Origin: an uncultured Sutterella sp.
Lineage (GTDB): Bacteria > Pseudomonadota > Gammaproteobacteria > Burkholderiales > Burkholderiaceae_F
Direction of reading: 5' to 3'
Assembly: GCA_905198475.1 (NCBI GenBank)
Contig: CAJKCQ010000004.1
Location: 1 to 60,731 of the forward strand
DNA length: 60,731 bases
Part shown: positions 45,086 to 53,411 of the stretch, in pieces
Layout: each line of letters opens with the position of its first letter
Numbering within the stretch: the stretch's first letter is position 1
Made by a program: the position numbers and the translations under genes
The notes under the pieces: generated by a model
Seen by the model: only the letters and a program-made list of their open reading frames with translations
Database searches by the model: none
Told to the model about the DNA's origin: nothing

Positions 45086-46597
45086 TCAGGCTGTGGCGCT
45101 CACCGGCGTGACGGCGGGCAGACGACCGTCGCCCACCTCGGCGTCGACCGGGCGCTTCATCGTGCTGCGGCTGTGCTCTTCAAGAAAGCGGTGGTTGTCG
45201 GCGGTCGGCAGGAGGGAGCCCGCCACCATGCCGAAGCCCGCGGCGATGAAACCGCCCAGGACGTTCGGGAAGACTTCGCCGAGCGAGGTCCAGGTGAGGA
45301 GCACCCAGACGGCCGAACCCAAGAAGATCGACAGGTAGCAGCCCTGACGGGTGGCGTTCTTCCAGTAGAGCCCGCAGACGAGCGGCCAGAAGGCGCCGAC
45401 GACCGGGAACTGGTAGGCCATCGCGACCATGTCGTAGATCGGAGCGCCCTCAAGCGCGATCGAGTACATGAGGACGAGCAGGGCGAAGCCCGCGACCGTG
45501 AGGCGCATCGCGAGGAGCATGTTGCGGTCGTCCACCTTGGTGAAGTGGCGCAGCACGTTCTCGACGAAGATCGTCGAGGGCGCGAGCATCGTCGCCGAAG
45601 CGGTCGACATCACGGCCGAGAGCACGGCGCCGAAGAAGAGCACGCGCAGCCACATCGGCATGTAGTCGCGCACGAGCGTCGGCAGGAGCTGCTGCGGATC
45701 TTCGGCGAGCATCTTCTGCGCGGCCTCGGGCATGACGAGCACGGCGGCGACGACGATGAACATCGGCACGAAGGCGAAGAGGATGTAGAACGACCCGCCG
45801 ATGATCGGACCGGCGACGGCGGTCTGGACGTTCTTCGCGGACATCACGCGCTGGAAGACGTCCTGCTGCGGGATCGAGCCGATCATCATCGTCATGGCCG
45901 CGGAGATCCAGAAAAGCCAGCCCGACGGGGTCGGTTCGGGCAGCGCATGGAAGAGGTCCTTGCCGCGCGCATACTCGATCACGTTGCCGAAGCCGCCGGC
46001 GAGGTCGGAGGCGAACCAGAGGATCGCCACGAGGCCGAGCACGATGATGATCATCTGCACGAAGTCGGTCATCGCGACGGACCACATGCCGCCCACCATC
46101 GTGTAGGCGAGCACGACGCACGCACCGATCACCATGCCGGTCGTCATCGACACGGCGCCTTCGGTGATGAGGTTGATCACGAGGCCGAGCGCGGTCACCT
46201 GAGCGCCCACCCAGCCGAGGTAGGAGATCACGATCGCAACGGAGCAGAGCAGCTCGACGCTGCGGCCGTAGCGGTCGCGGTAGTAGTCGCCGAGCGTGAG
46301 GATCTTCTGCTTGTAGAGCCTCTGCGCGAAGAAGGTGCCCACGAGAATGAGCGCCATGCCCGAGCCGAAGGGCTCTTCGATGACGCCGGCAATGCCGCTT
46401 TCAATGAATCGGCCGGGAAGGCCGAGGATCGTTTCGGAGCCGAACCAGGTCGCGAAGGTCGCGGTGATGACCATCGGCAGCGGGAGGCTGCGGCCGGCAA
46501 GCGCAAAGTCGCTCGTGCTCTTCACACGCGTGGCCGCCCAGACGCCGATGGCGACCGTAGCGGCGAGGTAGAGCAGAACAAAACCAGTCAGCGTCAT
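45086..46597 (-). CDS. Sodium:solute symporter (SSS family)
   Basis: 503 aa, 13 or so membrane spans. SSS features include DFALAGRSLPLPMVITATFA, TWFGSETILGLPG near the sodium-binding helix, and MIGSIPQQDVFQRVMSAKNV. It resembles PutP/PanF-type carriers, but the substrate cannot be fixed. AAGGA precedes the ATG. A hydrophilic C-terminal tail of about 35 residues extends into the cytoplasm. Its leader contains a terminator-like hairpin with an alternative pairing (46691-46725). Confidence 0.88.
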   Translation of the reverse strand: MTLTGFVLLYLAATVAIGVWAATRVKSTSDFALAGRSLPLPMVITATFATWFGSETILGLPGRFIESGIAGVIEEPFGSGMALILVGTFFAQRLYKQKILTLGDYYRDRYGRSVELLCSVAIVISYLGWVGAQVTALGLVINLITEGAVSMTTGMVIGACVVLAYTMVGGMWSVAMTDFVQMIIIVLGLVAILWFASDLAGGFGNVIEYARGKDLFHALPEPTPSGWLFWISAAMTMMIGSIPQQDVFQRVMSAKNVQTAVAGPIIGGSFYILFAFVPMFIVVAAVLVMPEAAQKMLAEDPQQLLPTLVRDYMPMWLRVLFFGAVLSAVMSTASATMLAPSTIFVENVLRHFTKVDDRNMLLAMRLTVAGFALLVLMYSIALEGAPIYDMVAMAYQFPVVGAFWPLVCGLYWKNATRQGCYLSIFLGSAVWVLLTWTSLGEVFPNVLGGFIAAGFGMVAGSLLPTADNHRFLEEHSRSTMKRPVDAEVGDGRLPAVTPVSATA

Positions 46598-46700
46598 CTC
46601 TTTTGTCCTTATCTGTGAACGACGTTGAACGGAAAACCCCTAGGGGCGTTTATTTGCGCGCATTTTAGGAATCCATCACCCCCCTGCGACCCCTGAGGGC

Positions 46701-46725
46701 AAAAAAAAGCCCCCTCAGGGGGGCC
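46701..46725 (-). terminator. Terminator-like hairpin in front of the symporter gene
   Basis: On the minus strand GGCCCCCCTGAGGGGGC forms a tight hairpin followed by a T8 run (46701-46708). It lies 104 bp upstream of the symporter start and 26 bp downstream of the tim44 terminator, so it could be a second terminator of that gene or a transcription attenuator for the symporter. Confidence 0.65.
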
Positions 46726-46750
46726 AATCGGGCAATGTTTCATCGAGATC

Positions 46751-46790
46751 AAAAAAAATACGCCGCGCCTTCTCGAAAACGCAGCGTATT
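46751..46790 (-). terminator. Rho-independent terminator of the Tim44-domain gene
   Basis: AATACGC-t-GCG pairs with CGC-g-GCGTATT on the minus strand (46757-46790), followed by T8 (46751-46758 on the complement). Confidence 0.85.
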
Positions 46791-46826
46791 CAACGAGTTG
46801 CGATGCCCGATTCAGGGCGCCGAACC

Positions 46827-47834
46827 TCAGGCGGCGGGACCGTTCTGACGGATGCCGCAGAGCAGCCAACCGGCGTCGCCCTCGACGGGCTTGCGCAGGA
46901 TCCAGGTCTCGTCCAGGTCCTCCGCCTCGCCGTTGATCACGAGGCGGCCTGTGAAGCGCACGCTTGCGAAGTAGTCGCCTCCGTCGCGGGCGATGCCGAG
47001 GAGCTCGTCGTCGAGCTTCTCAACCTCGGTGTGGTAGACCTCGCCCTTGCGCTCGCGGAGCTGATGCGTCACGGCCGTGAAGAGGTCGTTGTCGGTGAAG
47101 TCGGAGATCTCGATCACGTTACCCGTGTCCCAGGCTTTCTGCAGCTTGATGTAGTTCTCGCGGGCGGCCTTGAGAAAGCCCGCGCGGTCAAAGTCGGCGG
47201 GCGTCACGTCCACGGGCTCGGCGCCGGAGGCGTTCGCGGCGGCGGGCTGCGGCACGGCGCCGCCCATGAGCTGATCCATCAGGCTGCCGGCGCGCACGCT
47301 CTGCTGCGGGGCCTGCTGCCAGGCGGGCGTAGAGGGTTCGGCGGACTGGTTCGCCATCGGCTGCTGCGGCTCGGGGGCGCGCTGTTGATAGGCGTCGGCG
47401 GTAGGACCGCCCGCGGCAGAGGCCGTCTGCGGACGGCGGCGCGCGAAGATCATGCGGACCACGAAGAAGACGACCACGGCGAGCAGAAGCCCGGTGATGA
47501 GGCTCGTCAGGCCGGCGCCGCCGAGACCGAGCATCGAGAGCAGGGCCGTGATGCCGAGCGCCGCGGCGATGCCGCCGAGGATGCTGCGCATCATCGAGGG
47601 CTTCTGCACGGGAGGCGTGGCGGCGTTGGGCCGCGCGGCGGGCTGCTGCGCACCTGTCTGCGGATGCTGTTGGGCGGCCGGAGCAGCGGCCGGAGCGGCC
47701 GGAGCCTTCTGCGAGAAGGTCGGCGCCGGGCGGCCGAGGTTCATGCCGGAGCCGAAGCGCTTGGCGGCATCGGCGTCGAAGCTCGCGGTGGCGAGTGCGG
47801 CACAGACGACAAGGGCGGCGATGAAATTCTTCAT
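46827..47834 (-). CDS. Tim44-like domain membrane protein
   Basis: 335 aa. Signal-like helix MKNFIAALVVCAALATASFD, then a proline/alanine-rich linker, two hydrophobic stretches (about 80-125: IAAALGITALLSMLGLGGAG, TGLLLAVVVFFVVRMIF), another low-complexity linker and a C-terminal Tim44-like domain (about 215-335, FLKAARENYIKLQKAWDTGN ... WILRKPVEG). In beta-proteobacteria such genes follow ubiE. Function is unknown. The ATG at 47834 has AAGGAA upstream. Confidence 0.85.
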   Translation of the reverse strand: MKNFIAALVVCAALATASFDADAAKRFGSGMNLGRPAPTFSQKAPAAPAAAPAAQQHPQTGAQQPAARPNAATPPVQKPSMMRSILGGIAAALGITALLSMLGLGGAGLTSLITGLLLAVVVFFVVRMIFARRRPQTASAAGGPTADAYQQRAPEPQQPMANQSAEPSTPAWQQAPQQSVRAGSLMDQLMGGAVPQPAAANASGAEPVDVTPADFDRAGFLKAARENYIKLQKAWDTGNVIEISDFTDNDLFTAVTHQLRERKGEVYHTEVEKLDDELLGIARDGGDYFASVRFTGRLVINGEAEDLDETWILRKPVEGDAGWLLCGIRQNGPAA

Positions 47835-47932
47835 GTGGGGGAAATTCCTTTTGTGGTCGATCTCGGAGCATCGGAACGAAGGCGTTCGTCCTCCTGCATG
47901 CGCGCCGTCAGGGGCGAACCGGCGCAGGTCCT

Positions 47933-48694
47933 TCAGGCGGCCTTGGCGCCGATGTGCAGCGCGCACACTCCGAATGTCAGATTGTGCCATTTAACGTCGG
48001 AGAATCCGGCGTCCGTCATGAGTTTTGCAAAGGCGGGCTGATCCGGATGCATGCGGATCGACTCGGCGAGATACCTGTAGGAGTCGGCGTCCGCGGCGAT
48101 CTTGCCGCCGAGCCAGGGCATGAAGGTGAAGGAGTAAAAATCGTAAAAAGGCTTTAGAAGCGGCGTGCAGCGGCTGAATTCGAGCACGAGGAGTCGTCCA
48201 CCCGGCCGCAGCACGCGCAGCATCTCGCGCAGCGCCCGGTCCTTGTGGGTCATGTTGCGGATGCCGAAGGAGACGGTCACGACGTCGAAGCTTCCGTCCT
48301 TGAAGGGGAGCTTCTCGGCGTCGGCCTGCACGACGCTGCAGTCGAGCCCGGCCGCCTCGATGCGGCGGCGGCCGAAGGACAGCATCTCGTGGTTGATGTC
48401 GGTCGCCGTCACGCAGCCCGGACCGGCGAGCTTCGCGAAGGCGATGGCGAGATCGCACGTGCCGCTCGCGATGTCGAGCACCTTCGTGCCGGGGCGCACC
48501 TGTGCCTCGGCGATGCAGCGGCGCTTCCAAAGGCGGTGCATGCCGAAGGAGAGCAGGTCGTTCATCAGGTCGTACTTGGGCGCGACGCTGTCGAAGACCT
48601 CACGGACCTTCTCCTCCTTCTCGTTCTCGCGCACGGTGCTGTAGCCGAAGTCGATCTGACCTTCCGGCAGGCGCTTGTCTTCTTTCTTCTGCAT
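47933..48694 (-). CDS. ubiE: Ubiquinone/menaquinone C-methyltransferase UbiE
   Basis: 253 aa SAM-dependent methyltransferase for ubiquinone and, where present, menaquinone synthesis. It contains REVFDSVAPKYDLMNDLLSF, the SAM motif VLDIASGTCDLAIAFAK and FGIRNMTHKDRALREMLRVL, all typical of UbiE. The ATG at 48694 was chosen; the frame upstream runs into the DUF971 gene. It stands between the DUF971 and Tim44 genes, the conserved order in beta-proteobacteria. Confidence 0.96.
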   Translation of the reverse strand: MQKKEDKRLPEGQIDFGYSTVRENEKEEKVREVFDSVAPKYDLMNDLLSFGMHRLWKRRCIAEAQVRPGTKVLDIASGTCDLAIAFAKLAGPGCVTATDINHEMLSFGRRRIEAAGLDCSVVQADAEKLPFKDGSFDVVTVSFGIRNMTHKDRALREMLRVLRPGGRLLVLEFSRCTPLLKPFYDFYSFTFMPWLGGKIAADADSYRYLAESIRMHPDQPAFAKLMTDAGFSDVKWHNLTFGVCALHIGAKAA

Positions 48695-48726
48695 GAGCTC
48701 TCTCGTTCTCGTCGATTTGAAGGCGG

Positions 48727-49140
48727 TCAGTGTCCGCAGCCCTTCTTGGGCCGCATGCGGGCGAGGAAGGGGGTGTTGGCGGGATCCCCGGGATCGCGCG
48801 AGGCGCCGGCCCGGGCGAGCGCCTCGAGGTAGTCCGCCCAAAGCGCGTCGCGCTCGCGGTCGAGCCGCTCGAAGTAGTCCCAGCTGTAGAGGCCCGAGTC
48901 GTGGCCGTCGTCGAAGGTGAGGCGCAGCGCGTACTGCCCGACCGGTTCGATCCCCTTCAGGCCCACGTCGCGGCAGCCGACCTGCAGGACGGCCTGGTCG
49001 GGGGAGTGACCCTGCACTTCGGCCGAGGGCGAGAGCACGCGCAGAAATTCAAAGGAGAAGACGGCGGCGTGCCCGTCCTCGTAGCGCAGCTCGAGTGCGC
49101 GGGTCTTCTGATGGACCAAAACTTCAACGGGAATCTTCAC
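48727..49140 (-). CDS. DUF971-domain protein
   Basis: 137 aa. DUF971 fold: VHQKTRALELRYEDGHAAVF, FEFLRVLSPSAEVQGH, then KGIEPVGQYALRLTFDDGHD and GLYSWDYFERLDRERDALW, which resembles the N-terminal domain of gamma-butyrobetaine hydroxylase. No defined role. A GTG at 49140 gives the natural start; the frame upstream passes through tRNA-Arg and is ruled out. It is 32 bp upstream of ubiE. Confidence 0.82.
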   Translation of the reverse strand: MKIPVEVLVHQKTRALELRYEDGHAAVFSFEFLRVLSPSAEVQGHSPDQAVLQVGCRDVGLKGIEPVGQYALRLTFDDGHDSGLYSWDYFERLDRERDALWADYLEALARAGASRDPGDPANTPFLARMRPKKGCGH

Positions 49141-49160
49141 CGCATCCGCCCTGCTGAAAT

Positions 49161-49192
49161 AAAAAACCCGTGCCGCCGACGGACGGTACGGG
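49161..49192 (-). terminator. Terminator downstream of tRNA-Arg
   Basis: On the minus strand CCCGTaCCG pairs with CGGcACGGG (49167-49192), followed by T6 (49161-49166). It separates the tRNA from the DUF971 gene, whose GTG lies 20 bp further on. Confidence 0.8.
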
Positions 49193-49217
49193 CTCTTCGA
49201 ATTGCTTCGCTTTTGAC

Positions 49218-49292
49218 TGGTCCCCGCGACAGGAATCGAACCTGTACCGCAGCCTTCGGAGGGCTGCATGATATCCATTTCACCACGCGGAG
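49218..49292 (-). tRNA. tRNA-Arg (anticodon CCG)
   Basis: 75 nt with encoded CCA. The acceptor CTCCGCG/CGCGGGG contains one T-G wobble; D-stem GTGA/TCAT; anticodon loop CTCCGAA gives CCG, reading CGG codons; T-loop GGTTCGATTCC. It lies 22 bp after the priA stop. Confidence 0.94.
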
Positions 49293-49314
49293 AGGAGCCA
49301 AATTATACAGGGAA

Positions 49315-51342
49315 TCAGGTTTCCAGGGGATCAACCTCCAGGCACCAGACGATGTTCCCGGAGGTCCTGAGTCCCGAGATCGCCTGATTCCAGGCGATGA
49401 GGAAGCGGTGCAGCGTCATGCGTCCAACGCTCTCGACGAGAAGCTGCGCGCGCTCGCGGTTCATGAGCCGCACGAGGGGCATGGGCACGGGATCGTAGAC
49501 GAGGACGTCGTCGCCCGCGAGCGGCGCGGCGGCCCTGGCCGCGTCCTCGAGGAAGCCGATCGCCGAGGAGAGCTGGTCGGCTTCGGCCGTGAGGAGCGCC
49601 TGATGCATGAAGGGCGGGCAGGCGCTCTCGCGGCGCTCCTCGAGCGTTGCGTCGGCGAAGGCGGGGTAGCTCTGCCGGGCAAGCGCCGAAAAGAGCGGGT
49701 CGTCGGGAAAGCGCGTCTGGATGAGCACCCGTCCGCGTTCGCCGCCGCGCCCCGCACGGCCCGCGACCTGCATGAGCGTCGCAAAGAGCCGCTCGCGGGC
49801 GCGCGTCGAGGGCGAAAGGATCTGCGCGTCGGGATTGAGCACGAGCACGAGGCCGATCTTCTGGAAGTCGTGCCCCTTCGCCACCATCTGCGTGCCGACA
49901 AGGATGTCGACTTCGCCGCGGTGGACCTTCCCGAAGGCCGCCTCGGCGGCATGCTTCTTCGCGGCGCTGTCGCGGTCGATGCGCAGGATGCGCCTGCCGG
50001 GAAAGAGCACCTCGAGCTCCTCCTCGATGCGCTCCGTGCCGGTGCCGCGCGGCAGGATGTCGACGTTGCCGCAGGACGGGCAGGCTTCCGGGACGGGTCG
50101 GCGCCACCCGCAGTGGTGGCAAATGAGCGCCTTCTCACGCTTGTGGTAGACGGTGAAGGCCGAGCAGCGCACGCACGTGCTCACCCATTCGCAGGCCGGG
50201 CAGGAGAGCACCGGCGAGTAGCCGCGCCGGTTGAGAAAGACGAGCGCCTGACGCTCCTCGGCGAGGCACGCCTCGAGGGCGGCGCGGGAGACTTCGGAGA
50301 TCATTCCGCGCGAGCCCTTGGGCGGCGGATCGGTGAGCTCCACGTCGGGGAGCGTGGCGTGCTCCACCGCGCGGGCGCTCAGCGTCAGAAGCCGGTAGGC
50401 GCCCTCCTTCGCCTTCATCCAGCTCTCGAGCGAAGGCGTCGCGGAGCCGAGCACCACGGGAATTCCGAGCTTCGAGGCGCGCCAGACGGCAAGGTCGCGC
50501 GCGCTGTAGCGCAGCCCGTCGCCCGACTTGTAGGAGAGGTCGTGCTCTTCGTCCACGAGGATGAGGCGGAGTTTCGAGAAGCTCGCGAAGACCGCCATGC
50601 GGGTGCCCACGAGGATCCGCGCGCGCCCCTCGTGAACGCTCAGCCAGGCGGCGGCGCGCTCGCGGTCGGTGAATTCGGAGTTGAGCGCCGCGACGGCGAG
50701 GTCGGGAAAGCGCGCTTCAACGCGTCCGACCAGCTGCGGCGTCAGGTTGATCTCCGGCACGAGGAGCAGGACCTGCGCCTCCGGATCAGCCGCCAGCGTG
50801 CGCTCCATGAGATGCAGATAGACCTCGGTCTTGCCCGAGCCCGTCACGCCGAAGAGCAGCCAGGTCGCGAAGCCCGGCGCGGCGCAGACGGCCTCGACGG
50901 CCGCGCGCTGTTCGTCGTTGAGCTCGGGAGGCGCGGCGCGGGATGCGTCTCCGCGGGCCTTCGGCGCGGCCTCGCGGATGCCCGCGATGCGCTTCTCCTG
51001 CTGCGGCGTGGGCGGCCGGCGCAGGGCCGCGGGGAGCGCCGGCAGCGCCGCCTCGCCCCAACCACGCACGTAGTACGAGGCGGCGAAGCGCGTGAGCGCG
51101 AGCCACTCCGCCGGCAGCGGCGCCGTCGTCTTCATCACCTTCAGGATGCTCTTGAGGCGCCGGCCCTCGACGTCCGAGGCCGCCGTGATCGAGGCGATCA
51201 CGCCCGTCATGCGGCGGGCGCCGACCGTGACCACCACGAGGTCGCCCGGAGCCGCGAGCATGTCCTCGGGGATGCGGTAGTCGAGGGGCGCAAGCCCCGG
51301 AACGTCCACGAGGACCTGCGCGAACTGATCGAGTTTTGCCAT
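49315..51342 (-). CDS. priA: Primosomal protein N' (replication restart helicase PriA)
   Basis: 675 aa (E. coli 732). PriA reloads the replisome at stalled forks. Domains: N-terminal 3'-binding domain (QVLVDVPGLAPLDYRIPEDM), Walker A LLFGVTGSGKTEVYLHLMER, DEEH box ILVDEEHDLSYKSGDGLRYS, and the zinc-binding cysteine set CPACEWVSTCVRCS plus CHHCGWRRPVPEACPSCGN. Motif VI is QVAGRAGRG. ATG at 51342. It is 316 bp from hemE, on the same strand, with DnaA-box-like sites between. Confidence 0.96.
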   Translation of the reverse strand: MAKLDQFAQVLVDVPGLAPLDYRIPEDMLAAPGDLVVVTVGARRMTGVIASITAASDVEGRRLKSILKVMKTTAPLPAEWLALTRFAASYYVRGWGEAALPALPAALRRPPTPQQEKRIAGIREAAPKARGDASRAAPPELNDEQRAAVEAVCAAPGFATWLLFGVTGSGKTEVYLHLMERTLAADPEAQVLLLVPEINLTPQLVGRVEARFPDLAVAALNSEFTDRERAAAWLSVHEGRARILVGTRMAVFASFSKLRLILVDEEHDLSYKSGDGLRYSARDLAVWRASKLGIPVVLGSATPSLESWMKAKEGAYRLLTLSARAVEHATLPDVELTDPPPKGSRGMISEVSRAALEACLAEERQALVFLNRRGYSPVLSCPACEWVSTCVRCSAFTVYHKREKALICHHCGWRRPVPEACPSCGNVDILPRGTGTERIEEELEVLFPGRRILRIDRDSAAKKHAAEAAFGKVHRGEVDILVGTQMVAKGHDFQKIGLVLVLNPDAQILSPSTRARERLFATLMQVAGRAGRGGERGRVLIQTRFPDDPLFSALARQSYPAFADATLEERRESACPPFMHQALLTAEADQLSSAIGFLEDAARAAAPLAGDDVLVYDPVPMPLVRLMNRERAQLLVESVGRMTLHRFLIAWNQAISGLRTSGNIVWCLEVDPLET

Positions 51343-51449
51343 GCGTTGGGCTTCGGGCGAAGGGATCGAAAGAAGGAGATTGTCGCCGCTTCACGGCGCG
51401 GATGCACGGCGGGCCGGGCCGCGCTTATGCACCGCACGAGCACAACCTC

Positions 51450-51470
51450 TGTGGATAACTTTGTGGATTC
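51450..51470 (-). promoter_or_regulatory. DnaA-box pair upstream of priA
   Basis: The minus strand of 51450-51458 is TTATCCACA, a perfect DnaA box. A second copy, GAATCCACA (51462-51470), differs at two positions, has the same orientation and is 12 bp away. They lie about 110 bp upstream of priA and could mediate DnaA control of priA. Confidence 0.5.
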
Positions 51471-51568
51471 TTTCCGTTCGACGGCGCCGGAGCGAAAAAT
51501 CAAGCATCGAAAATGAGAACTCACTCCCATTTTCTTCCCTAGAACCGCAAGGAAAGATGGGAACGGAC

Positions 51569-51596
51569 GGGGCCCGGATTCGAAAATCCGGGCCCC
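51569..51596. other. Perfect 12-bp hairpin downstream of hemE
   Basis: GGGGCCCGGATT and AATCCGGGCCCC flank a 4-nt loop. There is no T-run on either side, so it is not a standard terminator; it may stabilise the hemE 3' end or assist a Rho-dependent stop. Confidence 0.6.
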
Positions 51597-51658
51597 GAAA
51601 GAGTTCACATCAGACCTGTACGGCGTTGTGCATAAGTACGCAACGCCGGGCCGACCGG

Positions 51659-52729
51659 TCAGTTCTGATGGTACCGGCGGCTGTATTCGTGCACTTCGTC
51701 CACGAGGATCTGCACGTTCTCCACGGGCGTGAACTGGTTGATGCCGTGGCCGAGGTTGAAGACGTGACCGCCCGCGCCGACCGGTCCGAAGGCGTCGAGC
51801 ACGCGCCGGGCTTCGCGGCGGATCGTCGCCTCGTCGCCGAAGAGCGCGAGCGGGTCCATGTTGCCCTGCAGCGCGACGCGGTCGCCGACCTCGCGGCGCG
51901 CGATGGAGAGGTTCGTCGTCCAGTCGAGGCCGACGGCGTCGCAGCCGCAGGCGGCGATTTCGGAGATCCATTCGCCGCCGCCCTTGGTGAAGACGATGAC
52001 GGGCACGCGCTCGCCCTCGGAGGTGCGCACGAGCTGATCGACCACCTTCTTCGTCGCGGCGAGCGAGAAGCGTTGGAAGTCACCGTCGGCGAGCATGCCG
52101 CCCCAGGTGTCGAAGATCTGCACGGCCTGCGCGCCCGCGGCGATCTGGGCGTTGAGGTAGCGGGCGACGGCTTCGGCGTTGACGTCGAGCACGCGCTCAA
52201 AGAGGTCCGGACGGCGGAACATCATCGTCTTGGCGGTGCGGAAGTCGCGGCTACCGCGGCCTTCGATCATGTAGCAAGCGAGCGTGAAGGGCGAACCGGA
52301 GAAGCCGATGAGCGGCACGCGGTTGTCGAGCGCGCGTCGGATGCTCCTCACCGCAGCCGTGACGTACCCGAGCTTCTCCTCAACGTCGGGAACGGCGAGT
52401 CGGGCTACGGCCGCCTCGTCCTGCACGGGATGCGCAAAGACGGGCCCCTCGCCCTGCACAAAGGAGAGGCCGAGTCCCATGGCGTCGGGCACCGTCAGGA
52501 TGTCCGAGAAGAGGATCGCCGCGTCGAGACCGTAGCGGTCGATCGGCTGCAGCGTCACTTCGGTGGCGTAGTCCGGATTCTGCGCGAGCCCCATGAAGCT
52601 GCCGGCCTCGGCGCGCGTGCGGCAGTATTCCGGCAGATAGCGACCGGCCTGACGCATGAGCCAGACGGGGGTGAAGTCGGTGCGCTCGCGCTTGAGCGCG
52701 CGCAGGAAGCAGTCGTTCTGAGGAGTCAT
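51659..52729 (-). CDS. hemE: Uroporphyrinogen decarboxylase
   Basis: 356 aa. HemE decarboxylates uroporphyrinogen III to coproporphyrinogen III in haem synthesis. Signatures are PVWLMRQAGRYLPEYCRTRA and IGFSGSPFTLACYMIEGRGS, with the catalytic aspartate in LFSDILTVPDAMGLGL. ATG at 52729 (MTPQNDCFLRALKRE); a TTG at 52744 is less likely. Haem made by this pathway is needed by NapB and cytochrome bd in the same window. Downstream of the usp gene, separated by a terminator. Confidence 0.97.
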   Translation of the reverse strand: MTPQNDCFLRALKRERTDFTPVWLMRQAGRYLPEYCRTRAEAGSFMGLAQNPDYATEVTLQPIDRYGLDAAILFSDILTVPDAMGLGLSFVQGEGPVFAHPVQDEAAVARLAVPDVEEKLGYVTAAVRSIRRALDNRVPLIGFSGSPFTLACYMIEGRGSRDFRTAKTMMFRRPDLFERVLDVNAEAVARYLNAQIAAGAQAVQIFDTWGGMLADGDFQRFSLAATKKVVDQLVRTSEGERVPVIVFTKGGGEWISEIAACGCDAVGLDWTTNLSIARREVGDRVALQGNMDPLALFGDEATIRREARRVLDAFGPVGAGGHVFNLGHGINQFTPVENVQILVDEVHEYSRRYHQN

Positions 52730-52754
52730 GAGGGGGTCTCTCAAAGTTTTGATG

Positions 52755-52787
52755 AAAGAAAAATCCGCACCTCACGGGCGCGGATTT
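52755..52787 (-). terminator. Rho-independent terminator of the usp gene
   Basis: On the minus strand AAATCCGC (52780-52787) pairs with GCGGATTT (52761-52768), followed by TTTCTTTC. Confidence 0.85.
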
Positions 52788-52835
52788 CCCTTTGAATTCC
52801 TGAAGGCCGCCCGGATGCGGCCGACGGTTGCGCGG

Positions 52836-53240
52836 TCAGCGCACGACGAGGACCGGACGGTCGGCCTGACTGAGCACCTTCTGCGTCTCGCTGCCGAGCA
52901 GGAGCGCGCCGAACGTGCCGAGGCCGCGGCTTGCCATCACGATGTAGGTGGCGTTGCAGCGGGCCGCGCAGGCGAGCACGCCCTGCGACACCGTCTCCGC
53001 ATGCTCCGCGACGATCTCGCAGGGAACGCTCTTTTCGGCGGCCTTGCGGGCGATCGCCTCAAGCCGGTCCTTGACGGGCTGCTCCTCGTCGGCGAAGCCG
53101 CCTTCGGGGGCGGGCGTAAGAACCGCGGTCATGCCGACCACGGAGCCGCCGAGCTGTTCGGCGAGTTCGATGGCGGTGTCCACCGCCTTGTCACTCAGAT
53201 TAGAACCGTCCGTCGTTACGAGGATCTTAACAGCGCTCAT
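52836..53240 (-). CDS. Universal stress protein (UspA family)
   Basis: 134 aa. It begins MSAVKILVTTDGSNLSDKAV and ends with MASRGLGTFGALLLGSETQK, the ATP-binding G-x2-G-x9-G-S/T motif characteristic of nucleotide-binding Usp proteins. Cytoplasmic, stress-related; its specific role is unknown. AAGGAG precedes the ATG. It lies between hemE and the atp operon, each side bounded by a terminator, so it is a separate unit. Confidence 0.9.
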   Translation of the reverse strand: MSAVKILVTTDGSNLSDKAVDTAIELAEQLGGSVVGMTAVLTPAPEGGFADEEQPVKDRLEAIARKAAEKSVPCEIVAEHAETVSQGVLACAARCNATYIVMASRGLGTFGALLLGSETQKVLSQADRPVLVVR

Positions 53241-53348
53241 CCCTAGTCTCCTTTGTTCTTGTGCTGCCTGAGACGACGCGCGCTGAGCCGGGCCCGCCGC
53301 TTCTCCAGGATGGAGACAATCGTAGCGCAGGGGGCGCGCCTGCGCATA

Positions 53349-53385
53349 AGAAAAGAGCGGAGGGGTCCGAAGACTTCTCCGCTCT
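53349..53385 (-). terminator. Rho-independent terminator of the atp operon
   Basis: AGAGCGGAG pairs with CTCCGCTCT on the minus strand (53354-53385), followed by TTTTCTTA. Located 27 bp after atpC. Confidence 0.9.
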
Positions 53386-53411
53386 CAGCGTCGTTGCTGA
53401 CTCGATCGCTA

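Larger units (their letters stand above)
51343..51658. other. Structured 316-bp gap between hemE and priA
   Basis: From priA outward: two DnaA-box-like sequences (51450-51470), an AT-richer patch, a perfect 12-bp hairpin GGGGCCCGGATT/AATCCGGGCCCC (51569-51596), and CGGCGTTG/CAACGCCG (about 51621-51643). No gene is supported. Confidence 0.55.

Noticed and set aside
48730..51516. A 928-codon plus-strand frame across DUF971, tRNA-Arg and priA
   Set aside because: It runs through a tRNA and a terminator on the opposite strand and shows no homology-like features.
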